Part shown: piece after piece, positions 25,278-63,369 of the stretch
How the letters are laid out: each line of letters starts with the position of its first letter
Position numbering within the stretch: the stretch's first letter is position 1
Assembly (NCBI RefSeq): GCF_036324505.1
Contig: NC_086357.1
Span: forward strand, 22,900,793-22,964,792
Direction of reading: 5' to 3'
DNA from: Eleginops maclovinus
Lineage: Eukaryota; Chordata; Actinopteri; Perciformes; Eleginopidae
Length of the DNA stretch: 64,000 nucleotides
Translations under genes and position numbers: made by a program
The notes under the pieces: generated by a model
Told to the model about the DNA's origin: nothing
What the model saw: the letters and a program-made list of their open reading frames with translations, nothing else
Database searches by the model: none

Positions 25278-28154
25278 ATGGGCTGCATCCAGAGCATCGC
25301 CTGTAACAAGTCTCGCATCAAACGGGAGAACATCGTGGTGTACGATCTGTCCGCCACCATAGACCACTGCCCGACTGTCATCGAGGAGAACTCGCCTATA
25401 GTGCTCCGGTACAAGACGCCCTATTTCAAAGCCTCGGCAAGAATAGTGATGCCCCCCATTCCGCGAAATGAGACATGGGTGGTGGGCTGGATCCAGGCGT
25501 GCACACAGATGGAGTTTTACAACACCTATGGAGACGTGGGCATGTGAGTTTGCACTTTGTATAACCAATGTGCCAATTGCATCCTTCTGACGTGTTTCCA
25601 GAGTTTGGTATGCATGGTTGTACACTGTGTACACTGTGTATCATTACACGCTGAGCTGCATTAGCGGAGCATTTGCAGAGGTGGAGGAAGTACTCAGATC
25701 TTGTACTTAAGTAAAAGTAAAAGTACCTGAGTGTAGGAATACTTTGCTACAGGTAAAAGTCCTGCAATGAAAATGTTACTCAAGAAAAAGTGCTAAAGTA
25801 TCAGCATCAAAATGTACCTAAAGTACCAAAAGTAAAAGTACTCTTTATCCAGATTTGCCCACTTCCGAATAATATATATTATATGTTTTGATCATAATTA
25901 TTCATGCATTAATGTGGTATCAAAGCTGGTAAAGGTGGAGCATGTTCTTTATCGCTTTGTTTACTGCAGGGTAGCTTATGAATGTTCCTCTATATAGGTT
26001 TAACTAAAGTATTTTAAGTGTTTATTATATGACACATTACAAATCTGCAAAGCAACTAAATTTACTACATAAAAGTAGAGGAGCAAAGCCATTTACCTCT
26101 GAGTTGTAGTGGGGTTAGAGTACCGAGTAGCAAAACATTGAAATACTCAAGTAAGGTACAAGTCCCTCAAAATTGTAGGTAATTATTTGAGTAAATCTAC
26201 TTAGTTACTTTACACCACCGAGCATTTGTGCACCCAGCAGGTTAACTCTGCTTGTCAGCCTCCTTCATTCAAACGCCCACCGACAGATTCTGTTCCTGTG
26301 ACTCTGGCACCTAAATATAAAAGCTGCTATTAGAGAAGCTAAACAACAGTTGATGCTCACACACTCAAATTGTGCCCATGGAGACATGTCCTCCCCCACA
26401 CCCCAGCGACACACACACACACTCACATTATCTGGAGGGCATATGTGAGGGGGTGTTTAATCCTGCTGTGTTGGTGGGTTTAGGGGTGAGAGATTGAGCT
26501 TTAGGGTGGTTTCAGGATTGGTCATGAAAGGGGGGCACCAGATGACAGATATAGTTTGGCACAACAAAGAGCTGATGGTAATCCACTGACACACTGAACC
26601 ACTAGATAGCATTTACAGGAGGCTACTGCAAGCCTGTGTCTGGAAACCTTTCTGAAATCATTGTGTTACTTCTGTTATTTCCCTTGCATATAAAAACGTA
26701 CAACTTTTCACACCTCAGACACATACCAGAAATACTTGTGCTCATGTGAAGAAGAGCAACCTCATTACCGACGTTCAACGTAGTGTTGCTGCTATCGCTT
26801 CCAGATTGGCTTGTTCATGTTTCCTGCTGTCACACCAATGATTATTTTATTCATCTAGTTTTTCAATAAATGATTTAGTCAAAGTACCGTCAAATATTGG
26901 TAAAAATAACTTGGTTTGTTAATACAAGAGCCCTTAACCCAAAGAACTTTTACATTTACCGTAAAATACCGAGAAATGCAGCATATCCATACATAAAGAT
27001 GCTGGAACCTTGGTGTTTTAGCTGGATAATACCAAATAATTAATATTATAGCAGTTAATGCAGTAGTTTAATCTTGCTGCAGTGATGCAAGGCCACGAAA
27101 GGCGAGTCTATAACACTTCTAATATAACAAGGAAATTAAAAGCTTTACAAAAAACATTAGAAGCATTAAGACATCGTGCAAAAGACACACATGATAAAAT
27201 AACATTTAAAACAGGGAATTTAAAGGTAAGAGAACACTAATAAAAAGGCTCAAATGAAATAATAGAATACCAGACACAACTGACAGTGGAGTGTGAGATA
27301 AGACACTACTTATTTGGTTCTGTGTTTATTGACTTCTGTTGAATTTAAAGGAGACCCTAATATGCTTTTTTCCTGTAGTGTGTTATGTTTTTCGTACATG
27401 TAAATGGTCGGCAAATCCCAATGTTCACTCCAGAGGGAGTTTCTTCTCCAACACACTCCCACCCCTGCCTTAAAAGCCTCCATTGGACTCCCATGTACCT
27501 GCAGTTTTGTCTGACGAGCTCTACTGTGTTGTAAACTATGTCAGATTTAAGCAACACAGACAATTATTATATAGTAGAATCAATTGCCCATAAACAGTTA
27601 CCCAGAAGCCTCTCTGTCTTTTTCCTCTCAGGTCGAGCTGGGAGCTGCCTCAGCTGCGAGAGGGTCTGGTGAGGGCCATCAGCGATTCGGACGGCGTGAG
27701 CTACCCCTGGTACGGAAACACAACGGAGACGGTCACCATAGTGGGCCCGACTTCCAAGCCATCCCGCTTCATCGTTAGCATGAATGACAATTTTTACCCC
27801 AGTGTCACCTGGGCTGTGCCAGTCAGTGAATCCAACACTCCCTTACTGACTAACATCAAAAGAGACCAGAGCTTCACCACATGGTTGGTGGCGCTGAACA
27901 CCACGTCCAGAGAGAAGATCCTGCTCCACAGCATCAAGTGGAGGATGAGGGTGGACATCGCGGTGGACCCCTGCCTGCCTCTGGGCTCCAGGGCCAGGCT
28001 CATGGGCCGGGTGCACCAGGACCAGCCGAGGGTGCTGACACGCATGGAGCCCATCCCTCCGAACGCCATGGGGAGGCCCAACGCCAACGATGCCCAGGTT
28101 CTGATGTGGAGGCCGAGGAGAGGGCCTCCGCTTGTTGTTATACCGTCCAAGTAA
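25278..28154 (+). CDS. fam78: FAM78-family protein (intact, 2 coding exons, 262 aa)
   Basis: Coding exons are 25278-25543 (donor GTGAGT) and 27632-28154 (acceptor CTCTCAG); together they give 263 codons including TAA, about the length of human FAM78B. Recognisable blocks are RENIVVYDLSATIDHCPT, SPIVLRYKTPYFKASARIV, NETWVVGWIQACTQMEFYNT, then SSWELPQLREGLVRAISDSD, SYPWYGNTTETVTIVGPT, MNDNFYPSVTWAVPVS, DQSFTTWLVAL and the C-terminus MWRPRRGPPLVVIPSK. Function is unknown in any species I can recall; there is no signal peptide or membrane segment in the 262-aa form. The start MGCIQS fits the N-myristoylation pattern MGxxxS with Cys3 beside it. An in-frame upstream ATG (near 25164, in the exon that starts about 25155) could give a longer isoform. 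FAM78A versus FAM78B cannot be decided by eye. Confidence 0.9.
25676..26220. mobile_element. Non-autonomous hAT-like DNA transposon (MITE) with 8-bp TSD, FAM78 intron 1
   Basis: The 545-bp element begins CAGAGGTGGAGGAAGTACTC and ends TTACTTTACACCACCG; the ends are imperfect inverted repeats. It is flanked by AGCATTTG at 25668-25675 and 26221-26228, the 8-bp target duplication typical of hAT elements. The interior is rich in AAGTACTTTTACTTAAGTA-like repeats, a common teleost pattern, with no transposase. Confidence 0.9.
27353..27500. repeat. Probable dispersed teleost repeat in FAM78 intron 1
   Basis: The stretch from GGAGACCCTAATATGCTTTT through TCCAACACACTCCC looks like a repeat I associate with teleost introns. 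It has no second copy in this window, so the call is from memory only. Confidence 0.4.
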
Positions 28155-30060
<1,906 letters not shown>

Positions 30061-30099
30061 TACTGACAGGAGTAAGAGATGTGTTGTTTCTTCGCCATT

Positions 30100-30550
30100 T
30101 GGGTGAAGTGACCCTTTAAAGGTGCAGTGTTTGGTTTGATATACATTTTCTCGTGCCATTATGATCGTTTCTAAAAAAGAAAAAAGAAAAAGTGTTTTAA
30201 TGAAGCCTACAGAACATTTCACTATCATGTTGTATCTGAAAATGTTCTGAAGCTGTTTATTTTCCATGTGGGTCTTTACTTTGTATTTGAGTTTGTACAC
30301 ACTCAGCAAGCCGGTGAATCAGGTCAAGCTGAAGTGCTGAGCTGGTCCCGATTAGACAGAGATGAAGAGAAGGAGGATGTAACCATAACATTCTATCCAT
30401 GCTGCTGCTGCCGTTGTTTTCTCCTGCTGCAAACCGAACGAGCCTTCACACACATACTTTAACAACATGCCTATTGTAGCCACGACACAGGAGCAGTTAG
30501 TGAGCCCATGTAGACAATCAAGGGAAACATCTAGGCAGCACCTTTAACTG
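30100..30550. repeat. Probable dispersed repeat
   Basis: The interval from TTTAAAGGTGCAGTGTTTGG to AGGCAGCACCTTTAACTGG begins and ends with inverted TTTAAAGGTGC-like motifs (GCACCTTTAA at the right), as expected of a MITE-like element. There is no coding potential and no second copy in the window. Confidence 0.45.
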
Positions 30551-31154
30551 GAGAATCAAAAGAGGATTGAGGCTTTTATAGGGGGAAATAAAGTGGAACC
30601 GTTACTCACATGTTGCCCCAATTAGAATAAAATGTTAGTGCAAACTCATTTATACTTGACCACGAGGCCACACAGTGTGCTGTCTGTGTGTCTCAGGGCC
30701 TCGAGTGTCTTTTAACAGATGTGCCTGAGGACTGAGCGGTGTTTGATCTGCATATTGACTGGAGTCTAATGAAGGTATTGGTGTAAAATGGCTGGGTAAT
30801 GGTGTTTTACAGCGTTTTAATAAGAAGGACGTGAAACTCTGCCGTGTTACAGTCCTTTCTCTCAGACTGTCTGGCTTTTGCATGCTGTGTTTTTAAGACT
30901 CATTAAAACAAATGCCAAAAATATCAAAAGTGTGAATTTATTCATGTCATGTCGTTCGCAGTTCTGCGGCGACGTGCCAAGTATTAAATTAGACAAGGTA
31001 GACTGTGATTGTGTGAGGAAAATGATTTGCAATCAGGGGGATAAGTATGCTAAAAGGCTCTGTGATAAATTGAATATAAGGAATTTTGTGTTACTGAAGT
31101 GCATCGCAGAATTTAAAGCAAGTTCGGAAGACTTTCGATTGATCTGTTGAAGAG

Positions 31155-32020
31155 ATCGGTGCTACGGTGGCCGAAAGGTGCAAACGCGCTTTCAAAAACA
31201 ATGCCAATAAAAAAACACAAATGTGCCAAAACACATGCAAATGAAGAAACCAACTTGACGGAACATGTCATGCATTTTATACGCAGAAAGGCATAAACGA
31301 AACACTGCAAGCACAAATTATAAAGTTAGCCAACTGTCACCGCGGAAACGTAGGCCTACCTAGTGTACGTCTTATTGGCTTATTTTGAAAATGTGATCAC
31401 ATGACGCCTTCCGATATTATTGAAGATCTGCTGTGAGCTAGCTAGTCATCTTAACAGACTTTTAAAATATACAGACAAATCGTTTCAAGCAATGAAAGAC
31501 GCTAACTCAGTGATAGGGAATATTGCACTACGGTCATTTATGCTGTTGCACGTAGTGAAACAGGAAGCGGAAGACCTCTGTTTAGATGCAAACATACCAG
31601 CACTTTCAGCTGCTCATGACATGTTCGAATATTGTCATTTCACTGCAATCGTCCATTAAAGCAAGTGAACAAATGGAATGTTGTTCTTATTTAAGTGAGA
31701 GTGACAATTGGCAGACTTTATAATCCCTGAACATCAATAGGCACTCCGGTCCCGGCTGTGTGCATCTCTTTTTAGTGTCCCCGGTTCCGTTGTGTTTTGA
31801 CTTCTTGCAGCGATTTGTGTTTGCAGCGTTTTTAGTAAATGCTGCGTGTGTTTAGGCCAGTTTGTTGAGTGTTTTCTAAAATGTTGCACATGTGTTGTCA
31901 AGTGGGTCAAGACGTTTCTTCGTTTAGATTTTTTCTTCTCATTGTTTTTAAAGCGTGTTTCTCCTAATGGAAATGTTTTGGGCTGTAATGCGTTTGCCCC
32001 CACTGTATGTTTCAGTGTCG
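31155..32020. mobile_element. Putative DNA element with long imperfect terminal inverted repeats
   Basis: The left arm (GGTGCAAACGCGCTTTC, CAAAAACAATGCCAATAAAAA, AAATGAAGAAACCAACTTGAC) is matched in reverse complement by the right arm near 31880-32005 (GGGGCAAACGCATTAC, AAAAACAATGAGAAG, AAACGAAGAAACGTCTTGAC). Arms of about 130 bp surround about 550 bp of unique sequence. A 79-codon open frame at 31420-31659 inside it resembles nothing I know. No clear target-site duplication was found. Confidence 0.6.
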
Positions 32021-33047
32021 ATACACAGTGACTTCAACGCAATAACAGTCAGAAACGTTTTTTATTTTTATTTTATAAAAGATTCAAATAATAGTAACTA
32101 AAAATAATTAACTTATTAATTATACCCGCTTTATCAAGTAAAGGAAAACATCATTCAGATTTTACATTTCAATGTACATAATGCCTCATGTCTGATGTCA
32201 GTTTTGATTACTTTGCAACAAAAATAATTAACAATATACATGTATTGTTACAGGATGACATAAAGAGCTGTATGTTTTATAATCAGCGGCTTTGAAATGT
32301 CAGGTAAGAACCACATTTTTCAATTCACTTAGATTACAATTTAAAATGCTGATTAATAACCCCAATTAACATAAATTCAAGTTGTACATACAATTAATCC
32401 AAATCTGTCATACACCCAGATGACTGTAATAGAGTAAGCTGCACCACAGCAGACAGCAAGTCATACAGTTACTCTGTCACCGTACATGATATCAAAGACG
32501 TCCTGAAGACTATATGTTCCCTGGCTGCAAAAACTGATTCCAAAAATAGCTGAACCAGGGCAGCCACGATTTAGGAAACAATACTAGTTATGGTCACTGA
32601 CATTACCATCGACTAAAGGCTCTCGGTGTGTTGAGCGTTAATGGGAAAAGGTTTAAAATGAACAATGGATGTGGAAGTTCATTTCAGGGCGACTAAAATA
32701 TGCTTTCAGGGCAATACATACCGCGACTGTGAGGGGAACAAGCCGACAATGTTGGCTAAAGTTGCACTAAGTCGAAAAAAAAGTTGGTTTTGAAGCGAAA
32801 CATCTGCACGGCTCCCTCTGAAAACCTGTTTTGTATAGTTCTTTCTGATGTGGCAGTAACAGTGACAGGTAGCTCTTTATCAAGACAATCAGTCGGTCCT
32901 GCTAAGAAAAACTCTCCAGACCTGGAGGTGTGGCAGCCAGGATTGTCTCTACAGCAGAAAGAAAATAATGCAATCGTGTTTCCCCAGTTTCGTCTCAGCT
33001 GAGGCACTTTCGGTGTGTGAGACCCATTTATGCGTTGTGCTTCCTCT

Positions 33048-33053
33048 TTATTT
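33048..33053 (-). terminator. slc35a3: slc35a3 polyadenylation signal
   Basis: TTTATT on the plus strand reads AATAAA on the minus strand, about 180 nt beyond the slc35a3 stop, giving a short 3' UTR. Confidence 0.55.
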
Positions 33054-33231
33054 TTAGCCTTTTTTTTGTCCCGTTTCCGAATATATTACATCCTCCTTTT
33101 TGTGATCACACTATATGATAAAGACCTTTGCCCTCCTTTTTCCTCCAGCTCTCTGACCTCCTTTCAACTCCACGTCTTGTCGCTTCAACAGGACCTCATG
33201 CTGCTTGCTGTAGTGTCAGCCGGGAGGGTCC

Positions 33232-39733
<6,502 letters not shown>

Positions 39734-41100
39734 GACCACAGGTCGGTGTTAGGCTGGACACAGAAAAAAGGTTCAAATAAAGATATAGTCCAAGTAATTA
39801 CAATTTTATGTTAGCTAAATGCAGAACCAAAGTGAGGAGTGGAGGATATTTAGAAGGAAAAAAATTGGGTTATACTCACTGAGCAAACAATACTGAGAAG
39901 ACAAGTCTCTGGTTATTCTTCAATGGCGCTTTAATAGCAACTTCACACACTTAGATATGCGTCTCTACATAAAGTAACCCCGTCTTTAGGGTTGAATCGT
40001 CGGGTCGTGTCTGTCCTCAGCAGGTGGCTCACAGACCAGGTACTGGAGGCTGAACCCAGCTGTCAAAACAGCAGCATTTCAAGTCCATTGACCCGCACTG
40101 ATGTCCGCTATCTGCTGCTAATAACTGCGCGTTATCTTATCAGCGTTTCCGCACCGCCGGCTGCATCTTTTACCGTCATTACGGTATTATTTAGCGGCTG
40201 AGGGAAGAGTATAGTATGCAGAGTCTCTCTAGAAAGTGATAGCAAATATCATGCATATAAAAAAAAAGATCCTGGATGACTTCCGTGTACAGGTTTCTCC
40301 TTCGTGTGTTTGTCTAAAGCTTTTTGCGCGAACCATTGCCTCCTGCAGGACTGGCAATGTACTTGAGATGTTTAGGTAGTAGTGGAAATGAATCAGTATT
40401 TAAAGTACTGTACTTAAATACAATTTAAAATAATAATTTCAGGTTTTTTTTATTCTATGCTGATTTGTAGGCATACTTATACTCCATTAAACCTCTGAGC
40501 GAAGGACTCCCCTAAATTAATTTGACACTTGCAGGTACTTTTTGACATAAAAACACATGATAATCTTGTAATATATGATGCTAATATACCATGACTTTAA
40601 CAAAGTATGTCAAATCCAAGCAATATTGGAGGATTACCACATTAAATGCTTAAATGTACAGTAAAAACAGCTCTTTGCATGAATGTGTTTACTTTTGTTA
40701 CATCTAGTTAAGTAAAATGTACAAATCACTGCTTCTACCTATAACATTCTTTTTACACCATGGTATTTCTATATAAGTGAAGCTTACAGAGAGTACTTTA
40801 TGCACCTCTGCTTGAAGAAAATGTCTTTACAATACTAACTGCAGAATAACATGCACTATTAAAAGCCATTGAAGTGTTTCTATAATTGGAAAGATTGTCT
40901 CAGATGATTGTGTTCATATGTATTTTTGTCTATGTATAAACCCGTATTGTGTAACCTGAAGAGACACGGTAAAATAGCTGCTGTCTACACCTTTATAATC
41001 GGTTTGCATTTTTTACTTAATTATTTTCTATGTAAAACAATTCCAAACAGCAGCATTGTTTGTGAAAAAAAGAGACATAGGAGCAGAAGTCTATGAAGAT
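39734..41100. promoter_or_regulatory. slc35a3 5' flank / spacer to notch3 3' end
   Basis: The slc35a3 5' UTR and promoter should lie in roughly 39.73-40.25 kb, where GC content rises (CGGGTCGTGTCTGTCC, GTTTCCGCACCGCCGG). The remainder to 41.1 kb is AT-rich with no recognisable gene. Confidence 0.45.
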
Positions 41101-41106
41101 CTGGGC

Positions 41107-43077
41107 TTTATTTCAGTAAGCATATTTGGTTGATCATTTGGTTTCTTTGACAAAAGGACAACTTGTTTTTTCATTAGTTCTTCTACCTTAAACAAACAAC
41201 TACTTCATATGGCATGTATATTATAGGCTATTTGGTTAACAGAGGAAAGTACAATAAAAAAAGAACATTTTATATACAGAAAATAGAGGCATGGGTTTGC
41301 ATATGAACGGGAACTGAGATGCTCAATTCGTATAAAAATGCTGGATGACACTTGAATGTACAGTACATGTGTTTTGTGAAACTTCAGGGACAGATTAAAA
41401 GACCCTGATTTGCATGTGAGTTAGTGGGTATATGATGGACATTTTGGTTTGCTTACACAGACACTTGCAGTAGTAATTAAAACATAATTTCTTGGTAATG
41501 GATGTGAATGCTACTCGTCTAACTATTGTCTTTTACAAATCACAAAAATAGCCGAAACAAAGGCAACTACTAATACAAATTTGGACATTTATTTGTAAAA
41601 AAAATAAGAATAACTTGGTCTTAAAAGACACTGATGTTCCTTTTTTTTTAAGGTTTAAAAAAAAAAAAAAACAGTGAATGATTGTCTGCGTTTACAGAGC
41701 AGTCACACCATGATCAACGTTAAGAAGGAAGACAAAAACAAAAATACTTTAACACACCTTACTCCCCTCCTGACTTGGTTTATGAATCATTACAATTAAA
41801 AAGGTGCAGAGATACACTGATTGTAGTTAAGCAAAAAGGCAAAACTGGTTAAATGATTTGGGAAGAGAGAAAAACATTTAGCAAGGAGGCGGTTTAAAGA
41901 TAAAAACGTGCACCTCTGTAACATTCAGAATCATTCGAGAAGTGCGAACAGATTTCATATAAAAAAACATTTTAACAACATGTCTTTGCAAAACCGAACT
42001 CAGTAATAACAAGCAGAATGTGCTGTAAGTCTATGTACATTTCATCACATAACATACTACAACTACTGTATGTTTTTGCATAAAGTTTGTCAAGCTTAAT
42101 TAATCCCTCAACAACACATGAGATATAGTGGCACCATCTGTAGCAAGACATGATATAACTGCATCCACATCGACTCTGATTTGGTTTTCAAATCAACTCT
42201 TTTGCATTTCTGTAACAGTAACTACCTTTACAACATACACTGGTCTGCATTTATTAAACCTTCTGTGTGTTTAGACATTTGATGGAAAACACTTCTATCA
42301 TCAATGGAGTAAAAAAACATGTAAGTCGTTAGCGTGTAGAGCCATTTAGTAACAAGATGCATCCGTGTGCATTTATACATAATCTGTAATTTATGTGATG
42401 TTTGTCTTTTTAGTAATGCAACATTTATAAAATTCCCCCTTTAGCACATTTAAACAATGCATGATCTAACAAAAAGAAGAAGCAACAACTAGGTAGTTTT
42501 GCTGAGTTAAAGCATCAACTGAGTCATCGTATGTGTCAAGGGTTGCGACGATGAGTTAGTATTGACAGGCTTATCACATTAAACAACACATTAGGATAGC
42601 GTACAGCGGAAAGAAAATGACCTCCAAAGCAGACAGTTTCAGTTCAGACTGTCCTCTGCCACGTCTCAGTGTCATCTCAACAGTCTGTTTCTCTGAAGCA
42701 ATAAAAGCCGGTCGCCATCTGGTCGGCACTTCCTCGTTGATCCCTCGATAAACAGTTTGTGTTTGGGTGCGAAAAGCCCAAAAGAAAAGTCTTGACTTGG
42801 CCAGCAGAGAGCAGAGGATGCTCGGCTGGGATCACAGGAAGTAGAGACAGCTAACGGCATGCTTTTTGGTATTGAGAACTTGTGACATCTAGCTGATAAT
42901 ACTCAATTTAGAAACTATACAACAGTTTTCTTAAGTGCAAAGAGGAGAAGAAAACATAAAGGGGGAGATTATTATAATGAAAAACAGAATTAACGAGACG
43001 TAAGAAAAGCATCGTACGAGATACACAGAACCCCCCCCCCCCCAAAGTCAGTCTGTCTATGCTTCCCTCCGACCGGC
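41107..43077 (-). other. notch3: Probable notch3 3' UTR
   Basis: About 2 kb of AT-rich, non-coding sequence follows the stop at 43078-43080. The best AATAAA on the minus strand is at 41112-41107 (GGGCTTTATTTCAG on the plus strand). A run of 13 C lies at about 43031-43043. The 3' end is inferred, not proven. Confidence 0.5.
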
Positions 43078-60911
<17,834 letters not shown>

Positions 60912-61007
60912 CTACACACACATATAGAACATAATTACAGAGAATTCAGAGACACACTCACCCCTAAATGCAGACAATAATTGTGAGGTAAACAAAGAGG
61001 TGTGTGT

Positions 61008-61081
<74 letters not shown>

Positions 61082-62639
61082 CTGTGTGTGTGTGAATGAA
61101 AGTGAAGCAAACAAACAAAACAAAGGAGTGAGTTTCGGTCAGGTGCAGGGGACGCACCACATCAGACAGCAGCACTGATAGTGAAGCGTAACGTCTGTAG
61201 TACATACAGATCAAAGACACACGAGACCCAGTGCAAGTAAACACACACACTATTGTCACCAGTGATCTAAACAACAGTGTGTGGGGAACCACTTCCATAT
61301 GTTGGAGTATTAGCAAGGTGTTTGTGTTTCACGAAGAGAAACTAGTTCCATTACTATTGAATGGATAACGGGCTCTTTTTATTTTAAGCCTTTAAGACAG
61401 ATATGAATCCGTTTACAGTACTAAAAGAGTCACACACACTGAAGCACTGACACAAATATTGGTTCCAGAAAAGTGTCTTTTTTACATTTAAGATGTGAAG
61501 CACTAGGATTACTGAGGAAGCTGCTCTGAGCTGTTGCCCAAGGCTCAAAATGAACTTTTATCCTCAGTGTCACATAAAAATCCCGCATTCTACATGAAAC
61601 TGTCCCAGACCGAACCAATGTCTTAAATTAAAGTTCTTTATTACAACTTACTATTATTATCCATGCAAGTCCACCGGCCTCCCTTCACTGACTCACTGGT
61701 CTGTCTAGTTGTTTCCTGCCCTGACATCACGACTCTAGCCATCACTGTGGCTTTCCTCAGGGGGCTCCCTTGCTTTTAACCACAACAAGTGAGTCCCAGC
61801 CACCTCAGCATTTCTGTGATCGTAGGTGTTTCTCACCATCATGTGCGTCAATTAACCATTGATTTTGTGTGTAGGCTCACGTGAAAAAATGACGCATAAA
61901 TGTAATGATTTCATTTCTGATGATGTGTTTCCTCAGCACCTTATCTGTTTCCCCAGATGCTTTTCTCTACTTTTCACTGTTGTGACAAAAGTACTTTTTT
62001 TTCTTTGAGCGCTTCTCTTGCCCCATAAACCCTATAAGAGAAAAGGGGGAAGCTGAGCTTGTTGAAAGGGTTAAGATGGGGTTAGTGGTAGAAAGAGGAA
62101 GTTAAAAAGTAGAAGGATGTGAGGTAGGGTTATCTGGAAGTAGTTGACTGAGAGCCTGGTAGAAACTAAGAATTTGCATTGAGCAATGCCACAGATCAAG
62201 ACGCTATATAACGTTAATAGATCCAAAGCGAAAGTTAAGGAGCATTTATTGACCAACAGCTGTAGAGTTTATGAATAAAAGAAAAGGCAACTCTTCCTTT
62301 GAGATACGATCAAGTTTGGTGAACAAATCCTATTTCCTCGGCTTATTCAGCAGCCATTTTGTTTCATTTCTCTTATTCAAACTTTTTCACTAAAGTGATT
62401 CAGCCACATGACATGTGGAGGGGAGGAAATTACAATATTACACAACATGTTCACTAGGAGATCTCGTCAGAGGCGATGATCCCTTCGTCACTTTCTATTC
62501 CTCTGTTTCCCTCGGTCCCTCACACTTTCACTCACCACTTCTCTTTGTGTGACAGATAGGTGTTATTAAGTTACACAGAATATGCTATGCATCAGGTAAC
62601 TTCCCGTGAATGCTACTTTGTCTGTTCTACCGTGAGCCT

Positions 62640-62670
<31 letters not shown>

Positions 62671-63360
62671 GCACATGTCAGACACGCTGTTTGGGGACTG
62701 TGGGCGACAGAGCAGCCTGCTGCCTCTAAACCTGCCTCCCTCGAGGGGCTCAGGTAACATAATAGGAGAGAAACACAACACAGTAACTAAAACACACACA
62801 CACACACACACACACAGCAGATGAATACTTCCTTTAATAACCATTCCAAATGAAAAAAAGATGCCTTTTTCACAAACAAGCAGACTTCGGGCATGTAAGA
62901 ACATAAAGAGGAGAATCTGAGCTCGGCGTTATGAGCCACAGAGAGAGAACAGAGGAGGGGGAATTATGTGAAATTTACTCTCACACTTATTTGCTTTTAT
63001 TATTATTAATGCTCAACCCACCCCAAAGCAGCTTTAAGATATTATGAGCGCATGGGAAAGTAACACTTTAATCATGCCAGGCAGAAGTCTAACAGATCAA
63101 TCACGGCTGTGAAACTTCTGCCTGACGAGTGAGTCACACAATGTCCTCCAATCTTCAAGTACGATGAACAACACGTGACAGCGTATTCCCACACAAACCT
63201 TATGTTTGGTGCACAAATCTACCCTTAATCTGATGCAAAACAGCAAGAAACTCAACATAGAAGCAACACTGGTGAGGATCTAAAGGAATAATGTGTGTTT
63301 TTATATTTGATTAGACACGGCTTTACCATATTCCCCTTTCAGTTTACCAATATTTTATCT
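60912..63360 (-). other. notch3 intron upstream of the EGF2-3 exon
   Basis: The acceptor TGTGTGTAG just above 60911 opens this intron on the transcript strand. No exon fitting the signal peptide or EGF1 was found to 64 kb, so those exons lie outside. TG/CA repeats occupy 61001-61093, 62640-62670 and 62790-62816. Confidence 0.55.
61001..61093. repeat. (TG)n microsatellite with regular TC interruptions
   Basis: TG runs are broken four times by TC (TCTG), giving a partly periodic pattern. Confidence 0.95.
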
Positions 63361-63369
63361 TTACTAATT

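Larger units (their letters stand above)
21102..25541. repeat. Tandem segmental duplication, unit 2 (4,440 bp)
   Basis: Second copy of 16662-21095 in direct orientation (offset 4,440 at the left end, 4,446 at the right). Here the FAM78 exon continues into its true donor and intron, while rex1bd exons 3-1 have lost exons 4-5. Confidence 0.95.

Noticed and set aside
31420..31659. 79-codon frame starting MKICCELASHL
   Set aside because: Lies inside a putative mobile element and matches nothing I recognise.
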